Below are positions 63,558-64,000 of a stretch of 64,000 nt of DNA, in pieces. Every line of letters begins with the position of its first letter. The first letter of the stretch is position 1. Under the pieces are notes generated by a model. It saw nothing but the letters and a program-made list of their open reading frames with translations, searched no databases and was not told where the DNA came from. The stretch is from contig CM072807.1 of assembly GCA_037013495.1 (NCBI GenBank), forward strand, positions 10,109,001 through 10,173,000, read 5' to 3'. The stretch is from Hippophae tibetana. Its lineage: Eukaryota > Streptophyta > Magnoliopsida > Rosales > Elaeagnaceae. The position numbers were made by a program, and so were the translations under genes.

Positions 63558-64000
63558 AAAAAATAGACACTATAATTTTATTGTACTGAAAAATATACTA
63601 GGTACTCCATTTTCAATTGAAAACATAAATATTTTTTAGAAAGAAATTCAAATAAATGGTTATCGTAATTAATTAGAAACATAACACCATATAAGTACAT
63701 TTAACATGCATTTCTCTATTCCAATCCTTAAAATCCTTGGACCATTCGAGAAATGTCATTTTCTTATCCGTTTTTAAAGCAAACCTTTTAATAACAAAAA
63801 AGAACTAAAAAATGGATCATTTAATTATATTGTTTGTTATATTAGCCATTATTTATTTCGAAGAAGAGAAATCACTCATTCTTAAGACCAAAGAGTTGGT
63901 GAAAAAGGGAGAAAAACTCTATATTCCTAGTTCTCTTGTAGCTAGATCCTTTGGAATCATAAGAATCTTTAGTTAGAATGGGATTCCCGTTAGATACACA
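63558..64000. other. Intergenic DNA, possibly with more plastid-like sequence at the edge
   Basis: 63850-64000 is richer in G and C and runs to the window edge (for example GATCCTTTGGAATCATAAG and TTAGAATGGGATTCCC), reminiscent of plastid spacer DNA, but I could not place it. 63558-63850 is plain AT-rich DNA. Confidence 0.3.

Overview
This is nuclear plant DNA, almost certainly from a eudicot. The window is very AT-rich, its genes are split by GT-AG introns, and it is crowded with LTR retrotransposons. It encodes a chloroplast light-harvesting protein (CP26) and a plant-type organellar ClpX with an N-terminal C4 zinc motif. Every gene model below was joined by hand from splice sites and reading phase. 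Species cannot be named from the sequence alone.

Layout. (1) 1-2106: the last two coding exons of an RRM-type RNA-binding protein gene (+ strand); its RRM exons lie left of the window. (2) 4049-11430: remains of a plant FAD-dependent monooxygenase gene (MO1/CTF2A-like, - strand). It faces the RNA-binding gene, carries a cluster of miniature TRIM retrotransposons against one exon and a decayed antisense Copia element between exon 1 and the rest, and lacks recognisable exons. (3) 11431-31890: a gene-poor tract with a probable mitochondrial insertion, short tandem duplications, and a long-LTR retrotransposon that kept only gag. That element's 3' LTR is split by a 1.6 kb solo LTR of another family. 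(4) 31895-37995: a decayed Copia element whose RT/RNase H region is interrupted by a complete 907 bp non-autonomous CACTA transposon with a 3 bp target duplication. (5) 38945-40985: an intact six-exon LHCB5 (CP26) gene with G-boxes upstream. (6) 43161-57454: an intact 15-exon CLPX gene of about 14.3 kb. Its introns hold a hAT-like element, a 166 bp MITE, a 5.2 kb Copia element with matching LTRs and a perfect 5 bp target duplication, and a 1.3 kb inverted repeat. (7) 57850-64000: AT-rich intergenic DNA with a diverged extra copy of the long LTR and a plastid atpB fragment.

How the genes relate. The genes form no operon or pathway unit. Two act in energy organelles: CP26 is a minor photosystem II antenna and CLPX is the unfoldase of a Clp protease. 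The striking feature is the mobile DNA: elements sit inside elements, and elements sit inside the introns of a gene whose reading frame is nonetheless complete. No wholly new system was seen. The most unusual structures are the CLPX intron inverted repeat, the tandemly duplicated 3' end of the CLPX Copia, the TRIM cluster, and the gag-only element with its split LTR.
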